From the NCBI RefSeq assembly GCF_000277125.1, contig NC_016946.1, forward strand, positions 1,054,001-1,118,000: a stretch of 64,000 nucleotides of DNA. The letters are read 5' to 3'. This stretch comes from Mycobacterium intracellulare ATCC 13950. Lineage in GTDB: Bacteria; Actinomycetota; Actinomycetes; Mycobacteriales; Mycobacteriaceae. The translations under genes and the position numbers were made by a program. The notes under the pieces were generated by a model, which was not told the DNA's origin, made no database searches, and saw nothing but the letters and a program-made list of their open reading frames with translations. This document shows, piece after piece, positions 1-9,701 of the stretch (the stretch's first letter is position 1; each line of letters opens with the position of its first letter).

Positions 1-1352
1 TAGTTCAGCAGCAGCCCGGACAGCATCGCCGAAAGCGCCGCGGGCGCAACGCCTCCGAACAACCCGACCAGCAGCACCCCCACAAAGAACAAGGCGCTCT
101 CGCCGCCGGTGTCCAGGTAGGGATCCAGCGCCGTGACGGTGATCGCGCAGATGATCGACGGCACGATGAGCGCCGCCAGCCACGACGTCACCCGCCGTTC
201 GCGCGGCGCGAGCGAGGCCGTGCGAAATCCGCGCTTGGCCTCCTCGTGGGTGACCAGATGCACGTCGATCTTGCCGGACAGCTCGACGATCCTCGGGCCG
301 ATGCCCTCCTCGAACAGGCGCGCCCAGCGCGACCGCCGCGAGGTGCCGATCACCAGCTGCGTGGCGTTCATCTCGCGCGCGAACTCGAGTAGGGCCGTGG
401 GCACGTCGTCGCCGACGACGGTGTGCAGCGAAGCGTCCAGGCTGCTCGCCAGCTCGCGGATCTTGGCCATCCGGGATTCCGACAGGCCGGCCAGGCCGTC
501 GCCGCGGACGACGTGGACCACCATGAGCTCGGCGGTGGACTTCGACGCGATGCGGGACGCCCGTCGCACCAACGTCTCGGATTCGCGTCCACCGGTGACC
601 GCGACGACAACCCGCTCGCGGGCCTCCCACATGTCGGTGATCTTGTTCTCGGCCCGGTATTTTGCCAGCGCCGTATCGACCTGGTCGGCGAGCCACAGCA
701 GCGCCAGTTCCCTTAGCGCGGTGAGGTTTCCGCGACGGAAGTAGTTCGACAGCGCCGCATCGATGCGATCGGGAGCGTAGACATTGCCATGGGACAACCT
801 GCGCCGCAACGCCTCTGGCGTGATATCGATGAGTTCGACCTGCGCGGCCTGCCGCACGATCAGGTCCGGGACGGTCTCCTTCTGCTCGATCCCGGTGATC
901 TGGGCGACGACGTCGTTGAGGCTTTCCAGGTGCTGCACGTTGACCGTGGAGATCACCGTGATCCCGGCGTCGAGCAACTCCTCGACGTCCTGCCATCGCT
1001 TGGGGTTCTTGCTGCCCGGCGCGTTGGTGTGCGCGAGTTCGTCGACGAGGACGACCTGCGGGCGGCGCGCCAGCACGGCCGGCACGTCGAGCTCGGGGAA
1101 GCGGCCGCCGCGATACTCGATATAGCGCGGCGGAATGATCTCGATGCCCTCAAGCAGCTCAGCGGTTTTCGCACGCCCGTGGGTTTCCACCACGCCCGCC
1201 ACCAGATCGGTGCCACGCTCCAGCCGCCGATGCGCCTCACCCAGCATCGAATACGTCTTACCCACACCCGGAGCGGCACCGAGGTAGATGCGTAGCTCCC
1301 CCCGCCTGGGTTGGCGGCCGTGGAGGTTGACGTCACTCACGCCAACCATCAT
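1..1352 (-). CDS. kdpD: KdpD sensor histidine kinase, N-terminal part (cut by window edge)
   Basis: Sensor kinase of the KdpDE system, which controls the high-affinity K+ pump encoded just upstream. Only about 450 N-terminal residues are visible; the kinase domain lies beyond the left edge. The translation opens with the KdpD nucleotide-binding domain (Walker A GAAPGVGKT; VDELAHTNAPGSKNPKRWQD), continues through a universal-stress-like domain (VVAVTGG, VIGTSRRSRWARLFEEG) and reaches the first membrane helices near the edge. Candidate starts are ATG at 1352 or 1349, or GTG at 1340; the position just before HGRQPRRGELRIYLG favours the GTG or the ATGs equally. It follows kdpC by about 11 to 23 bp on the same strand, so it is probably co-transcribed with the pump genes. 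Confidence 0.95.
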   Translation of the reverse strand, partial: MMVGVSDVNLHGRQPRRGELRIYLGAAPGVGKTYSMLGEAHRRLERGTDLVAGVVETHGRAKTAELLEGIEIIPPRYIEYRGGRFPELDVPAVLARRPQVVLVDELAHTNAPGSKNPKRWQDVEELLDAGITVISTVNVQHLESLNDVVAQITGIEQKETVPDLIVRQAAQVELIDITPEALRRRLSHGNVYAPDRIDAALSNYFRRGNLTALRELALLWLADQVDTALAKYRAENKITDMWEARERVVVAVTGGRESETLVRRASRIASKSTAELMVVHVVRGDGLAGLSESRMAKIRELASSLDASLHTVVGDDVPTALLEFAREMNATQLVIGTSRRSRWARLFEEGIGPRIVELSGKIDVHLVTHEEAKRGFRTASLAPRERRVTSWLAALIVPSIICAITVTALDPYLDTGGESALFFVGVLLVGLFGGVAPAALSAMLSGLLLN

Positions 1353-1363
1353 CCCCCTTGCCG

Positions 1364-2233
1364 CTAACTCGTGACGGGATACCGGTGGTCGAGTTGCAGG
1401 TTGAGTTGCAGCACATCGACGCACGGCTCACCGAAAAACCCCAGCGCGCGGCCGCTCCGGTTCTGCGCCACCACCGCACGGATCTGATCCGGGCTGACAC
1501 TGCGGGCGTGGGCGACCCGTGCCACTTGGATGTCGGCGTAGGCCGTCGAGATGTTCGGATCGAGGCCGCTGCCGCTGGCGGTGACCGCGTCGGCCGGCAC
1601 GGCCGGGCTGGCGGGCGCGGCGCCGCGGACGGGTACGGTCTGTCCGATCGAGTAGTCCTCTGCGGTTTGGGCGCATTCGACGCGCACCCCCTGGTAGAGG
1701 CTGAGGAACGGCGCCGGCGTCGAGCCGCACGGCTCGTTGACGCTGATAACCCGGGTCGGGTGGACGACGTTTCCACGCGCGTCGCGCGGGCCGATCACCG
1801 ACAGCACCGCGCCCACGCCGCCGCCGGTGCAGAACGGCCGCGACCCGTCGACACCTTCCAGCCTGCCCACCGCGGCACTGCGCGCACACACCTGCGTCAG
1901 CAGGCTCGGCTTGCCGGGCGCGTCGACGATGCTTTCCGGCCCCAGGTTGCTGCCGCCCGACGAGGTCGGGTCGTAGCCGGCGCCCGCCGCCGAGGGTCGG
2001 CTCTGGAAGTATTGCGGCAACGGGTTGCCGCCGGAGTCGGTGAAGGACTGGCCGATCAACCTGCTGCCCACCGGCTTACCGTCCGCGGTGAGGATCGACC
2101 CCTCGGCGTGCTCCCGCAATCCCGGAAGCTGCGCGACGGCCCAGACGAATAGGGGATAGGCCAGACCGGTGATCGCGGTCAGCACCAGCAGCGCACGCAG
2201 TGCCGCCCAGTGCAGGCGGACGAAATTCGTCAT
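1364..2233 (-). CDS. kdpC: K+-transporting ATPase subunit KdpC
   Basis: Small accessory subunit of the KdpFABC pump that holds KdpA and KdpB together and promotes ATP binding. The 289-aa product has one N-terminal membrane helix (WAALRALLVLTAITGLAYPLF) and the KdpC signature pieces: GSRLIGQSF, YFQSRPSAAGAGYDPTSSGG, SGLDPNISTAYA and the C-terminal VDVLQLNLQLD. It is longer than the E. coli protein (about 190 aa) because of an insert around residues 100-190, a feature I recall in actinobacterial KdpC proteins. It starts 1 bp after the kdpB stop codon, which indicates tight operon coupling. Confidence 0.96.
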   Translation of the reverse strand: MTNFVRLHWAALRALLVLTAITGLAYPLFVWAVAQLPGLREHAEGSILTADGKPVGSRLIGQSFTDSGGNPLPQYFQSRPSAAGAGYDPTSSGGSNLGPESIVDAPGKPSLLTQVCARSAAVGRLEGVDGSRPFCTGGGVGAVLSVIGPRDARGNVVHPTRVISVNEPCGSTPAPFLSLYQGVRVECAQTAEDYSIGQTVPVRGAAPASPAVPADAVTASGSGLDPNISTAYADIQVARVAHARSVSPDQIRAVVAQNRSGRALGFFGEPCVDVLQLNLQLDHRYPVTS

Positions 2234-2234
2234 A

Positions 2235-4385
2235 TCAGGACATCCCCGGGATGAATTGGACGATCAGGTCGATCGCCTTGATTCCGGCGAACGGGGCGAC
2301 GATGCCGCCCAGACCGTAGACATACAGGTTGCGGCTCAACAGTTTTGACGCGCTGCTCGGCGTGTACCGCACACCGCGCAGCGAGAGCGGGATCAGCAAC
2401 ACGATGACGATCGCGTTGAAGACGACCGCGGACAGGATCGCCGATTGCGGGCTGTGCAGCCGCATCACGTTGATCAGGTCCAGGCCGGGGAACAGCGCGA
2501 CGAACATCGCCGGGATGATCGCGAAGTACTTCGCGATGTCGTTGGCGATCGAAAAAGTCGTCAGCGCCCCGCGGGTGATCAGCAGCTGCTTGCCGATCTC
2601 CACGATCTCGATGAGCTTGGTGGGATCGGAGTCGAGGTCGACCATGTTGCCGGCCTCTTTGGCGGCCGACGTGCCGGTGTTCATCGCCACACCCACGTCG
2701 GCCTGCGCCAACGCGGGCGCGTCGTTGGTGCCGTCGCCGGTCATCGCCACCAGTTTGCCGCCGGCCTGCTCGCGCTTGATCAACGCGAGCTTGTCCTCCG
2801 GGGTGGCCTCGGCCAGGAAGTCGTCGACACCGGCCTCGTCGGCAATCGCCTTGGCCGTCAACGGGTTATCGCCGGTGATCATCACCGTCCGGATGCCCAT
2901 CCGGCGCATCTCGTCGAACCGATCCCGCATGCCCTGCTTGACGACGTCTTTGAGGTGGATGACACCGAGCACCCTCGCGTGCCCGTCGACGCTTTCCCCG
3001 ACCACCAGCGGCGTGCCGCCACCGGCGGAGACGCCGTCGACGATCTCGCCGAGCTGCGCGGGGACGTTGCCCCCTTGGCCGCGCACCCATTCCGCGACCG
3101 AGCTGGCCGCGCCCTTGCGCAGCAGGTGCGCGTCGAGGTCGACGCCCGACATCCGTGTGGTGGCTGAGAAGGCGACCCAGTGGGCCTGTGACAGCTCGCC
3201 CGGTGTGCGGGCACGCAATCCGAAGTGCTCCTTGGCGAACACGACAACCGAACGGCCCTCGGGTGTTTCGTCGGCGAGGCTGGACAATTGCGCGGCGTCG
3301 GCCAATTGTTCGGGCGACACTCCGTCGAGAGGGATGAAGGCGGCGGCCTGCCGGTTGCCCAGTGTGATGGTGCCCGTCTTGTCCAGCAGCAGGGTGTTGA
3401 CGTCGCCGGCGGCCTCCACCGCCCGCCCGGACATGGCGAGCACGTTGCGCTGCACCAGCCGGTCCATGCCGGCGATGCCGATGGCCGACAGCAGCGCGCC
3501 GATGGTGGTCGGGATCAGGCACACCAGCAGCGACACCATCACGATCCCGGTCACGCCGCCGGCGTCCAGCGCCTGGCTATCCGGGACGCCGGGGTTGTTC
3601 GCCTTGGAGTAGATGGCCAGCGGCTGCAAGGTCACGACGGCGAAGACGAAGATGATCGTCAACGCGGCCAGCAGGATGTTCAGCGCGATCTCGTTCGGGG
3701 TCTTCTGCCGGTTGGCGCCCTCGACGAGCGCGATCATCCGGTCGATGAAGCTCTCACCGGGCTTCTGGGTGATCTTGACGACGATCCGGTCGCTGAGCAC
3801 AGTGGTGCCGCCGGTGACCGCCGATCGGTCGCCGCCGGACTCCCGGATCACCGGCGCCGACTCGCCCGTGATGGCCGATTCGTCCACGGAGGCAATGCCT
3901 TCCACCACGTCACCGTCGCCGGGGATCGCCTGGCCGGCCTCGACCACGACGATGTCGCCCTGTCGCAGTTGCGCCGCGGCGACCGCTTCCTCGACCGCGG
4001 CGCCCCCCGGTACCCAGTCCTTGAGCCGGCGGGCGACGGTTTGCGTTTTGGCTCGGCGCAGCGTTTCGGCCTGGGCCTTGCCCCGGCCCTCGGCAACCGC
4101 TTCGGCGAGATTGGCGAACAGCACGGTCAGCCACAACCAGATCACGGCCAGCCAGGCGAACCAGCTCGGCGCGGCGACCGCCAGGACGGTGCTCCAGGCG
4201 GCGCCGATTTCGACGATGAACATCACCGGGTTGCGCCACAGGGTGCGGGGGTTGAGTTTTCGCAGCGCGTCCGGGGTCGAGCGCCACAGCATCCTCGGGT
4301 CGAGCAGGCCACCCTGCACCCGTTTTCTGCCGGTGGACGCCGCCGGTCGCGTCTGCTCGGCCGGCTGGATCGCGGTGGCGGTCAT
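2235..4385 (-). CDS. kdpB: K+-transporting P-type ATPase, catalytic subunit KdpB
   Basis: ATP-hydrolysing subunit of the KdpFABC potassium pump in the inner membrane. The 716-aa protein has all the P-type ATPase marks: TGES in the actuator domain (about residues 173-176), the phosphorylated Asp335 in [23 protein letters not shown], and the hinge motif [19 protein letters not shown]. Hydrophobic segments match the usual seven-helix layout, and the length is close to the family norm (about 680-710). The start ATG overlaps the kdpA stop codon by one base (TGATG), so translation is probably coupled. Confidence 0.97.
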   Translation of the reverse strand: MTATAIQPAEQTRPAASTGRKRVQGGLLDPRMLWRSTPDALRKLNPRTLWRNPVMFIVEIGAAWSTVLAVAAPSWFAWLAVIWLWLTVLFANLAEAVAEGRGKAQAETLRRAKTQTVARRLKDWVPGGAAVEEAVAAAQLRQGDIVVVEAGQAIPGDGDVVEGIASVDESAITGESAPVIRESGGDRSAVTGGTTVLSDRIVVKITQKPGESFIDRMIALVEGANRQKTPNEIALNILLAALTIIFVFAVVTLQPLAIYSKANNPGVPDSQALDAGGVTGIVMVSLLVCLIPTTIGALLSAIGIAGMDRLVQRNVLAMSGRAVEAAGDVNTLLLDKTGTITLGNRQAAAFIPLDGVSPEQLADAAQLSSLADETPEGRSVVVFAKEHFGLRARTPGELSQAHWVAFSATTRMSGVDLDAHLLRKGAASSVAEWVRGQGGNVPAQLGEIVDGVSAGGGTPLVVGESVDGHARVLGVIHLKDVVKQGMRDRFDEMRRMGIRTVMITGDNPLTAKAIADEAGVDDFLAEATPEDKLALIKREQAGGKLVAMTGDGTNDAPALAQADVGVAMNTGTSAAKEAGNMVDLDSDPTKLIEIVEIGKQLLITRGALTTFSIANDIAKYFAIIPAMFVALFPGLDLINVMRLHSPQSAILSAVVFNAIVIVLLIPLSLRGVRYTPSSASKLLSRNLYVYGLGGIVAPFAGIKAIDLIVQFIPGMS

Positions 4386-6055
4386 CAGTGAATCCCTTCG
4401 GCCAGGGGCCCGAGCGCGAGCATGGGCAAGAACGTCAGGGCAACGACGATCAACGTGACGCCCGCGACCATGCCCACGAACTGCGGCCGGTGCGTGGGCA
4501 AGGTGCCCGCCGAGGCCGGTGTGCTGCCTTGCCGGGCCAGCGATCCGGCCAGCGCCAGCACGAGCACGATGGGCAGGAACCGGCCGATGGCCATGGCCAG
4601 GCCGAGAGCGGTGTTGTACCAGTCGGTGTTGGCGCTCAGGCCGGCGAAGGCGGACCCGTTGTTGTTGGCCGCCGAGGTGAACGCGTAGAGGATCTCGGAG
4701 AGTCCGTGCGGTCCGCTGTTGAGCATGCCGGCGCGTTGGCCGGGCAACGCCATCGCGATCGCGGTGCCGGTCAGCACGATCAGCGGAGTGACCAGGAAAT
4801 AGCTTGCGGCGAGCTTGATCTCGCGCGGGGTGATCTTCTTGCCGAGGTATTCCGGGGTCCGTCCGACCATCAGGCCGGCGACGAACACGGTGATCACCGC
4901 CAGCACCAGGATGCCGTACAGGCCGGAGCCGGTGCCGCCGGGCGCGACCTCACCCAGCTGCATGTTGAACATCGTGATCATGCCGCCCAGGCTGGTCAGC
5001 GAGTCGTGCGCGGAATCGACCGCGCCGGTGGACGTGAGGGTCGTCGCGGCGGCGAACACCCCCGAGTCGGCGACGCCGAAGCGCTGCTCGACCCCCTCCG
5101 TCGCCGCGCCGACGGCCGTCGGCACCGTGCCGTGGTGCTGCGTCTGGAACCACAGCATGAAGGTGGTGCTGATCATGTACAGCGTCGCCATCACGGCCGC
5201 AATCGCGAAGCCCTGCTTGGTGTTACCCACCATGCGCCCGAACGTGCGGGGCAGTGAGAACCCGATCACCAGGATGAGGAAGATCTCCAGCCAGTTGGTC
5301 CAGCCGGTCGGATTCTCAAACGGGTGCGCGGAATTCGCGTTGTAGAAGCCGCCGCCGTTGGTGCCGAGTTCCTTGATGACCTCCTGGCTGGCCACCGGCC
5401 CGCCGGTGATCGTCTGCTGGGCGCCGCCGACGGTGGTGACCACCTGGTCGTGCAGGTGGAAGTTCTGGATCGCCCCACCGGCGATCAGCAGGATCGCGCT
5501 GACGATGGCGACGGGCAACAGGATCCGCAGCGTCCCGCGCACCAGGTCGACCCAGAAGTTGCCGAGCTCGCCGGTGCGGGTGCGGGCGAACCCGCGCACC
5601 AGCGCCACGGCGACCGCCATCCCGACGGCGGCGGACACGAAGTTCTGCACCGCCAGGCCGGCCATCTGCACGAGATGTCCCTGTGTCGTCTCGCCGGAGT
5701 AGGCCTGCCAGTTGGTGTTCGTGACAAAGCTGACCGCGGTGTTCCACGCCAGCGAGGGCGTCAGCCTGGTGGCCGGATCATGCAGGTGCAGCGGCAACTT
5801 GCCCTGGACGAGTTGGAAGACGAACAAGAACAGAATGCTGATCGACGAGAACGCCAGCACGCTTCGGGCATAGGCCCCCCAGGTCTGTTCCGAGCGCGCG
5901 TCGACGCCGATCAGCCGATAGACCATCCGCTCGACAGAAGAATCCTTCTCCGCGGCGTACACGCGAAACATGTAGTCCCCGAAGGGCACGTGGACAACCG
6001 CCACCGCCGCGACGAGGACAACGAGGAAAACGATCCCGGCCGTTGTCGTGCTCAC
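4385..6055 (-). CDS. kdpA: K+-transporting ATPase subunit KdpA
   Basis: Potassium-selecting membrane subunit of the Kdp pump, related to Trk/Ktr channels. The 556-aa polytopic protein contains the selectivity-loop sequences expected of Kdp[35 protein letters not shown] (first 20 residues typical) and [14 protein letters not shown]. The length is standard. The start is GTG immediately after the kdpF stop codon (TGAGTG), the usual junction in this operon. It lies upstream of kdpB, with which its stop overlaps by one base. Confidence 0.97.
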   Translation of the reverse strand: MSTTTAGIVFLVVLVAAVAVVHVPFGDYMFRVYAAEKDSSVERMVYRLIGVDARSEQTWGAYARSVLAFSSISILFLFVFQLVQGKLPLHLHDPATRLTPSLAWNTAVSFVTNTNWQAYSGETTQGHLVQMAGLAVQNFVSAAVGMAVAVALVRGFARTRTGELGNFWVDLVRGTLRILLPVAIVSAILLIAGGAIQNFHLHDQVVTTVGGAQQTITGGPVASQEVIKELGTNGGGFYNANSAHPFENPTGWTNWLEIFLILVIGFSLPRTFGRMVGNTKQGFAIAAVMATLYMISTTFMLWFQTQHHGTVPTAVGAATEGVEQRFGVADSGVFAAATTLTSTGAVDSAHDSLTSLGGMITMFNMQLGEVAPGGTGSGLYGILVLAVITVFVAGLMVGRTPEYLGKKITPREIKLAASYFLVTPLIVLTGTAIAMALPGQRAGMLNSGPHGLSEILYAFTSAANNNGSAFAGLSANTDWYNTALGLAMAIGRFLPIVLVLALAGSLARQGSTPASAGTLPTHRPQFVGMVAGVTLIVVALTFLPMLALGPLAEGIH

Positions 6056-6145
6056 TCAGAACCTCTCGGGGAACAGCAGGGCGCTACCCACGTAGAGCGC
6101 AACGAGGACGGAAAGCACCAAACCGACCGCGTTTTGGTAGTTCAT
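6056..6145 (-). CDS. kdpF: KdpF, small stabilising subunit of the Kdp pump
   Basis: A 29-aa single-helix membrane peptide, starting MNYQNAVGLVLSVLV and ending LFPERF. That matches KdpF, which sits at the KdpA/KdpB interface and stabilises the complex. An in-frame upstream ATG at 6262 would give a longer arginine-rich extension, but that extension looks like out-of-frame coding. The ATG at 6145 gives the normal KdpF length and overlaps the stop codon of the preceding 27-aa gene (ATGA). The kdpA GTG follows directly after its stop. Confidence 0.93.
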   Translation of the reverse strand: MNYQNAVGLVLSVLVALYVGSALLFPERF

Positions 6146-6225
6146 AGCCGCTCGACCAGCTTCTGAGCCACGCCGAGTGCGGCGAACACCGCCACGGTCA
6201 GCACGACGTACACCGCCACGCCCAT
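6142..6225 (-). CDS. 27-aa membrane peptide, first gene of the kdp operon
   Basis: Short open frame coding MGVAVYVVLTVAVFAALGVA followed by QKLVERL. It starts at ATG 6225 behind a good ribosome-binding site (GGAGACGAG), and its TGA stop overlaps the kdpF ATG by four bases. It is almost entirely one hydrophobic helix with a short charged C-terminal end, so it is predicted to be a membrane peptide, possibly a second small regulatory or structural subunit of the pump. The RBS and translational overlap argue that it is real. I do not recognise a named family; a similar small ORF before kdpF is familiar to me in other actinobacteria, but I cannot verify that here. Confidence 0.7.
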   Translation of the reverse strand: MGVAVYVVLTVAVFAALGVAQKLVERL

Positions 6226-6384
6226 CTCGTCTCCGTTCCGCGCCAATCACGCGCATACGCAAGGGACTCCGAGTAGCCCCACCGTCGCGCGACAGCCGCG
6301 GGCCAACGTCCGATTGAAACTAACCGGGTGGCGTGCGGTGAGGGTGTGTGGTTGACGGTTTCCTAACGGGGCTACCGTGCACCT
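6226..6384 (-). promoter_or_regulatory. kdp operon leader and probable promoter region
   Basis: This 159-bp gap separates the trcS stop codon from the first small kdp gene and is the only non-coding stretch upstream of the operon. It should therefore hold the KdpE-controlled promoter. It contains AT-richer patches (reverse-strand TTAATAAACCG and GTTAGGAAACC), but I cannot assign -35/-10 boxes with confidence. Confidence 0.35.
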
Positions 6385-7920
6385 TTACGGTTTATTAACG
6401 CCCCGTGGCGGCCCGTCGATCAGGGGGAGCCGTACCCGGAAAACCGTCTCGTCCTCCGTGGATTCGACGGTGACCGAACCATGATGGGCCTTGACGATCG
6501 AACTGACGATCGGCAGGCCCAGTCCGTGGCCCGAGCCGTCGGATCTCGATTTGTCTGCGCGGACGAACCTTTCGAACAGCCTGGGCAGTAGCTCTTCGTC
6601 GATGCCGGGCCCGTCGTCGGTGACGGTCAATTCCACGAACGGCGGTTCGGGACCGTCACGGTGGCAGGTGATTCCGGTCGTCACCGTCACCCCGGGCGGT
6701 GTGTGCACCCGGGCGTTGCCCAGCAGGTTGCTGACCAACTGGTGCAGCCGGGCGTGGTCGCCCCGCACCCAGACCGGATGGTCGGGCAGGTCTTTGACCC
6801 AGTGGTGGGTCAGCGCAGCCACCGTCGCGTCATTGACCGCGTTGTTGGCCACCGCGGCCAGGTCGACGTCCTCGGACTGCAGATCTTGCCCTTCGCCCAG
6901 CCGGGAAAGCAGCAGCAACTCGTCGACGAGCAACGCCATCCGCCGGGCCTCGGACTCGATGCGGGCCAGCGCGTATTCGGTGGTCGGCGGCAGCTCCGAA
7001 CTGTCCTGGCGAGTGAGTTCGGCGTAGCCCTGAATCGCCGCCAAAGGTGTGCGCAGTTCGTGGCTGGCGTCGCTGATGAATTGCCGCATCCGCAAATCGG
7101 ATTCGACCCGATGCGCCAGCGCGCCATCGACGTTGTCCAGCAAGCGGTTCAGCGTGTGGCCGACGATCCCGACCTCGTTTTGCGGGTCGGTGTCCTGCGG
7201 TTGTACCCGGATGCTGATGCGGTGGTCGTCGTCGGCGAGCGGCATGGCGGCGACGTTGGCCGCGATCGCGCCGAGCCGGCGCAGCGGACGAAGCGTGTAC
7301 CCGACGACCCACCCGGTCAGAGCCGCGGTAAGGGCCAGCGCCCCGGCGGTCAGCGCGATCGTGGTGATCTGCTTGCGCGCGATGATCCGGTCGGCGAGGT
7401 TCTGCGACATCCCGACCACGAGCACGTCGGAGCCGTCCACGGTGCTGTCGAGGCGATAAGACCCGAGCCTGCCCAGTATTTCGGTCCGGGGTGGGCCGCC
7501 GGACCACGTCTGCCCTTCCAGCGCGCTGATGACGTCGGCCGGCGCGGGTTTCGGTTCGCCCTCGGAGAAGACCGCCGACCCGATCACCACGCCGTTGCGC
7601 AGCACGGCGATCAGGTTGCCCGGCGTCTGTCCGGTGAATTCCAGCATCGCCTGTCCGATCGGCGGCGTGCCCGGATGCGTCGAAGTGTGTTCGCCGTTGC
7701 GGTATTTCGTGTACTGGTGGCTGAACGCGTCGAGGGACTCGGCGATGTCGGCGTCGCTCATGGCGTTGACATAGCCGCGCAGGCTGAGCACGGAAACGAT
7801 GCCGACGGTCACCAGCACCACGCTGACCACGGCCAGCACGCCCAACAGGAGCTGGCGGCGCAGCGACGAGGGAAACCACCGGGGAAAGATCCCGGATGTC
7901 GCGGCCTTGTCTTCGGTCAT
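6385..7920 (-). CDS. trcS: TrcS-type sensor histidine kinase
   Basis: Membrane sensor kinase of the TrcRS two-component system. I chose ATG 7920 (511 aa), which overlaps the trcR stop (ATGA) and places two membrane helices correctly (about residues 25-47 and 187-208) around a roughly 135-residue extracytoplasmic sensor domain. A HAMP region follows (RPLRRLGAIAANVAAMPL), then the phosphorylated His287 in DASHELRTPLAAIQGY, and N, G1 and G2 boxes (LVSNLLGNARVH, DDGPGIDEELLPRLFERF, GHGLGLPIV). The order trcR-trcS next to kdp genes is as in M. tuberculosis (Rv1033c-Rv1032c). Confidence 0.93.
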   Translation of the reverse strand: MTEDKAATSGIFPRWFPSSLRRQLLLGVLAVVSVVLVTVGIVSVLSLRGYVNAMSDADIAESLDAFSHQYTKYRNGEHTSTHPGTPPIGQAMLEFTGQTPGNLIAVLRNGVVIGSAVFSEGEPKPAPADVISALEGQTWSGGPPRTEILGRLGSYRLDSTVDGSDVLVVGMSQNLADRIIARKQITTIALTAGALALTAALTGWVVGYTLRPLRRLGAIAANVAAMPLADDDHRISIRVQPQDTDPQNEVGIVGHTLNRLLDNVDGALAHRVESDLRMRQFISDASHELRTPLAAIQGYAELTRQDSSELPPTTEYALARIESEARRMALLVDELLLLSRLGEGQDLQSEDVDLAAVANNAVNDATVAALTHHWVKDLPDHPVWVRGDHARLHQLVSNLLGNARVHTPPGVTVTTGITCHRDGPEPPFVELTVTDDGPGIDEELLPRLFERFVRADKSRSDGSGHGLGLPIVSSIVKAHHGSVTVESTEDETVFRVRLPLIDGPPRGVNKP

Positions 7921-8690
7921 TCCGCCGGCCGCAGCATGTACCCCACGCCGCGGACCGTGTGAATCATCGGCTCCCGGCCGGAGTCGATCTTTTTCCTCAA
8001 GTACGAGATGTAGAGATCCACGATGCTGGTGCGCCCCGCGAAGTCGTAGTTCCACACCCGGTCCAGGATCTCGGTGCGGCTCAGCGCGCGCCGCGGGTTG
8101 CGCATGAGGAAGCGCAGCAACTCGAACTCGGTGGAGGAAAGCGACACCGCGGTGTCACCGCGGGTGACTTCCCGGCTGGCGGTGTCGACCCGCAGGTCGC
8201 CGACGATGAGGGTTTCGGCCGTCGGCGTGGGCGGCTGGCCGGAGCGGCGGAGCAACCCGCGCAGCCTAGCGACCAATTCCTCCAGGCTGAACGGTTTGGT
8301 CATGTAGTCGTCGGCGCCCGCGGTCAGGCCGGTCACCCGGTCCATGACCGAGTCGCGCGCGGTCAGGAAAAGCGTCGGGGTGTAGACGTCGGATTGGCGC
8401 ACCCGCTCGAGGATCCGCAACCCGTCGACGTCGGGAAGCATGATGTCGAGGACGAGCACGTCGGGGTTGACCCTCTCGAACTTGGCCATGGCCTCACGCC
8501 CGTTGTGGGCGATGTCGACCACCCAGCCCTCGTAGTGCAGGGCCATCTTCACCAGATTGGTCAGCGCCGGCTCGTCGTCGACCAGCAAAACCCTGATCGG
8601 TGAGCCATCGGCACGGTTGATCCGCGGCAGCTGCCCCAGGATGGCTTGGCGGGGCCGCTGCGAGCCTGAGTATCCGGCCGTTGCGGTCAT
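7917..8690 (-). CDS. trcR: TrcR-type OmpR-family response regulator
   Basis: DNA-binding response regulator partnered with TrcS. The 257-aa protein has a receiver domain (acidic pocket LLVDDE, phosphoacceptor Asp82 in VLDIMLPD, Lys in MTKPFSLEELVAR) and an OmpR/PhoB winged-helix domain (LSSTEFELLRFLMRNPRRAL, RTSIVDLYISYLRKKID, GVGYMLRP). In M. tuberculosis TrcR has been reported to autoregulate and to repress Rv1057; a probable Rv1057 ortholog lies at 28471-29562 here. The gene is expressed as a unit with trcS through a four-base overlap. Confidence 0.95.
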   Translation of the reverse strand: MTATAGYSGSQRPRQAILGQLPRINRADGSPIRVLLVDDEPALTNLVKMALHYEGWVVDIAHNGREAMAKFERVNPDVLVLDIMLPDVDGLRILERVRQSDVYTPTLFLTARDSVMDRVTGLTAGADDYMTKPFSLEELVARLRGLLRRSGQPPTPTAETLIVGDLRVDTASREVTRGDTAVSLSSTEFELLRFLMRNPRRALSRTEILDRVWNYDFAGRTSIVDLYISYLRKKIDSGREPMIHTVRGVGYMLRPAE

Positions 8691-8863
8691 ATTCCTTCAA
8701 TTCTGGCCGGTCACACACCGGATTGTCACGGAGTTCATAGAATTCTCAAATGTATGCGCGTCTCCCGACGCTTTCGAAAGGCGCTGTGCCTTGAGGCGTT
8801 ACGGGCATTCGTCTTCCAAAACGACGGCGCCCGAGCGGGTTTCGTCGAGTGGACTGGAGATGC

Positions 8864-8903
8864 AAAACGGGGCCGCACACCGGTCGGTGCGCGGCCCCGT
8901 TTT
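8864..8903 (-). terminator. Rho-independent-type terminator below esx genes
   Basis: A near-perfect hairpin with a 5' A-run and a 3' T-run: AAAACGGGGCCGC pairs with GCGGCCCCGTTTT around a central CACCG/CGGTG stem. Because of its symmetry it can act in both directions. It lies 15 bp after the esxI stop codon and upstream of trcR, so it most likely ends the PE-PPE-esx transcript. Confidence 0.8.
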
Positions 8904-8917
8904 CAAGAGACGAGGCG

Positions 8918-9202
8918 TCAGGCCCAGCTGGACCCGACGGCGCTGTCGGTGCTGGCCATGTTGTTGCCCGCGGACTGAACCTTCTGTCCGTGGGAGTTGG
9001 CCTGCTCGTAGATCACCTGGAAGTTGCGACCCAACTGGGTGATGAACTCCTGGCACGCGACCGAACCGGCACCGCCCCAAAAGTCGCCGGCAGCAAGCAC
9101 ATCGCGAATGATGGCCTGGTGCTCGGCCTCCAAGGACGCGGCCTGGGCGCGGATCAGGGCACCGTGGGCGTCTACGTCGCCGAACTGGTAGTTAATGCTC
9201 AT
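8918..9202 (-). CDS. esxI: WXG100 protein, EsxI/EsxN (Mtb9.9) family
   Basis: Secreted ESAT-6-like protein of 94 aa. It starts MSINYQFGDVDAHGALIRAQ and carries the WxG turn (DFWGGAGS) typical of helix-turn-helix WXG100 proteins, plus a C-terminal helix. This sequence pattern belongs to the Mtb9.9 subfamily (EsxI, L, N, O, V), which pairs with a QILSS-family partner and is secreted by ESX-5. The partner is encoded 41 bp upstream. The assignment to EsxI rests on position beside trcR and PPE15/PE8; the paralogs are too similar to separate by eye. Confidence 0.9.
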   Translation of the reverse strand: MSINYQFGDVDAHGALIRAQAASLEAEHQAIIRDVLAAGDFWGGAGSVACQEFITQLGRNFQVIYEQANSHGQKVQSAGNNMASTDSAVGSSWA

Positions 9203-9243
9203 TACATGGCTCCTTAAAAGTGTTGGGCAGCAGCAGTTCTGGG

Positions 9244-9540
9244 CTAGCTGCTGAGGATCTGCTGCGAGGCCTGCTCTTGCTGCTCGTAGTTGTTCGCGTC
9301 GCGGATCAGCCCGTCACGCACCCCGTGGAGCATGTTGACGATGTTGCGGAAGGCCTGGTTGACCTGGCCCATGGTGTCATACGACGTCGCCTGCGCCTGG
9401 CCGCTCCAGCCCGCGCCCGCGATGTTCATCGACGACGCCCACATCTTGCGAGCCTCGTCCTCGACGGTCTGGGCGTGGACCTCGAAACGGCCCGCCATCG
9501 CCCGCATCTCGTGCGGGTCGGTCATAAAACGTGTTGCCAT
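9244..9540 (-). CDS. esxJ: WXG100 protein, EsxJ (QILSS) family
   Basis: A 98-aa ESAT-6/CFP-10-type protein starting [20 protein letters not shown], with the central GAGWSGQAQ turn and ending ASQQILSS, which defines the QILSS subfamily (EsxJ, K, M, P, W). It is expected to form a heterodimer with the Mtb9.9-family protein downstream and be exported by a type VII system, probably ESX-5 because of the linked PE/PPE pair. It is followed by esxI and preceded by a 160-bp gap after PPE15. Confidence 0.9.
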   Translation of the reverse strand: MATRFMTDPHEMRAMAGRFEVHAQTVEDEARKMWASSMNIAGAGWSGQAQATSYDTMGQVNQAFRNIVNMLHGVRDGLIRDANNYEQQEQASQQILSS

Positions 9541-9701
9541 GTCGGCTGTCTCCTATCTTGATAGCTTCAGTCGGCCGAAGTCTTAACAATGGAAATTGAT
9601 GCGGCGGTGGCCGCGGTTCAACTAGATTACGGCCTGCCGGTTAATTGTTCGCCTTAAACGGGCGACATGTACCCCCTTGATTCCCGTATCAGCGTCCCTC
9701 C

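Noticed and set aside
133..4458. Several long plus-strand frames opposite kdpD, kdpC and kdpB
   Set aside because: The minus-strand genes show full family motifs; the plus-strand frames have none and no ribosome-binding sites.
6385..8055. Longer TrcS starting at 8055
   Set aside because: The 45 extra residues are read from trcR in another frame; ATG 7920 overlaps the trcR stop and gives the known TrcS layout.
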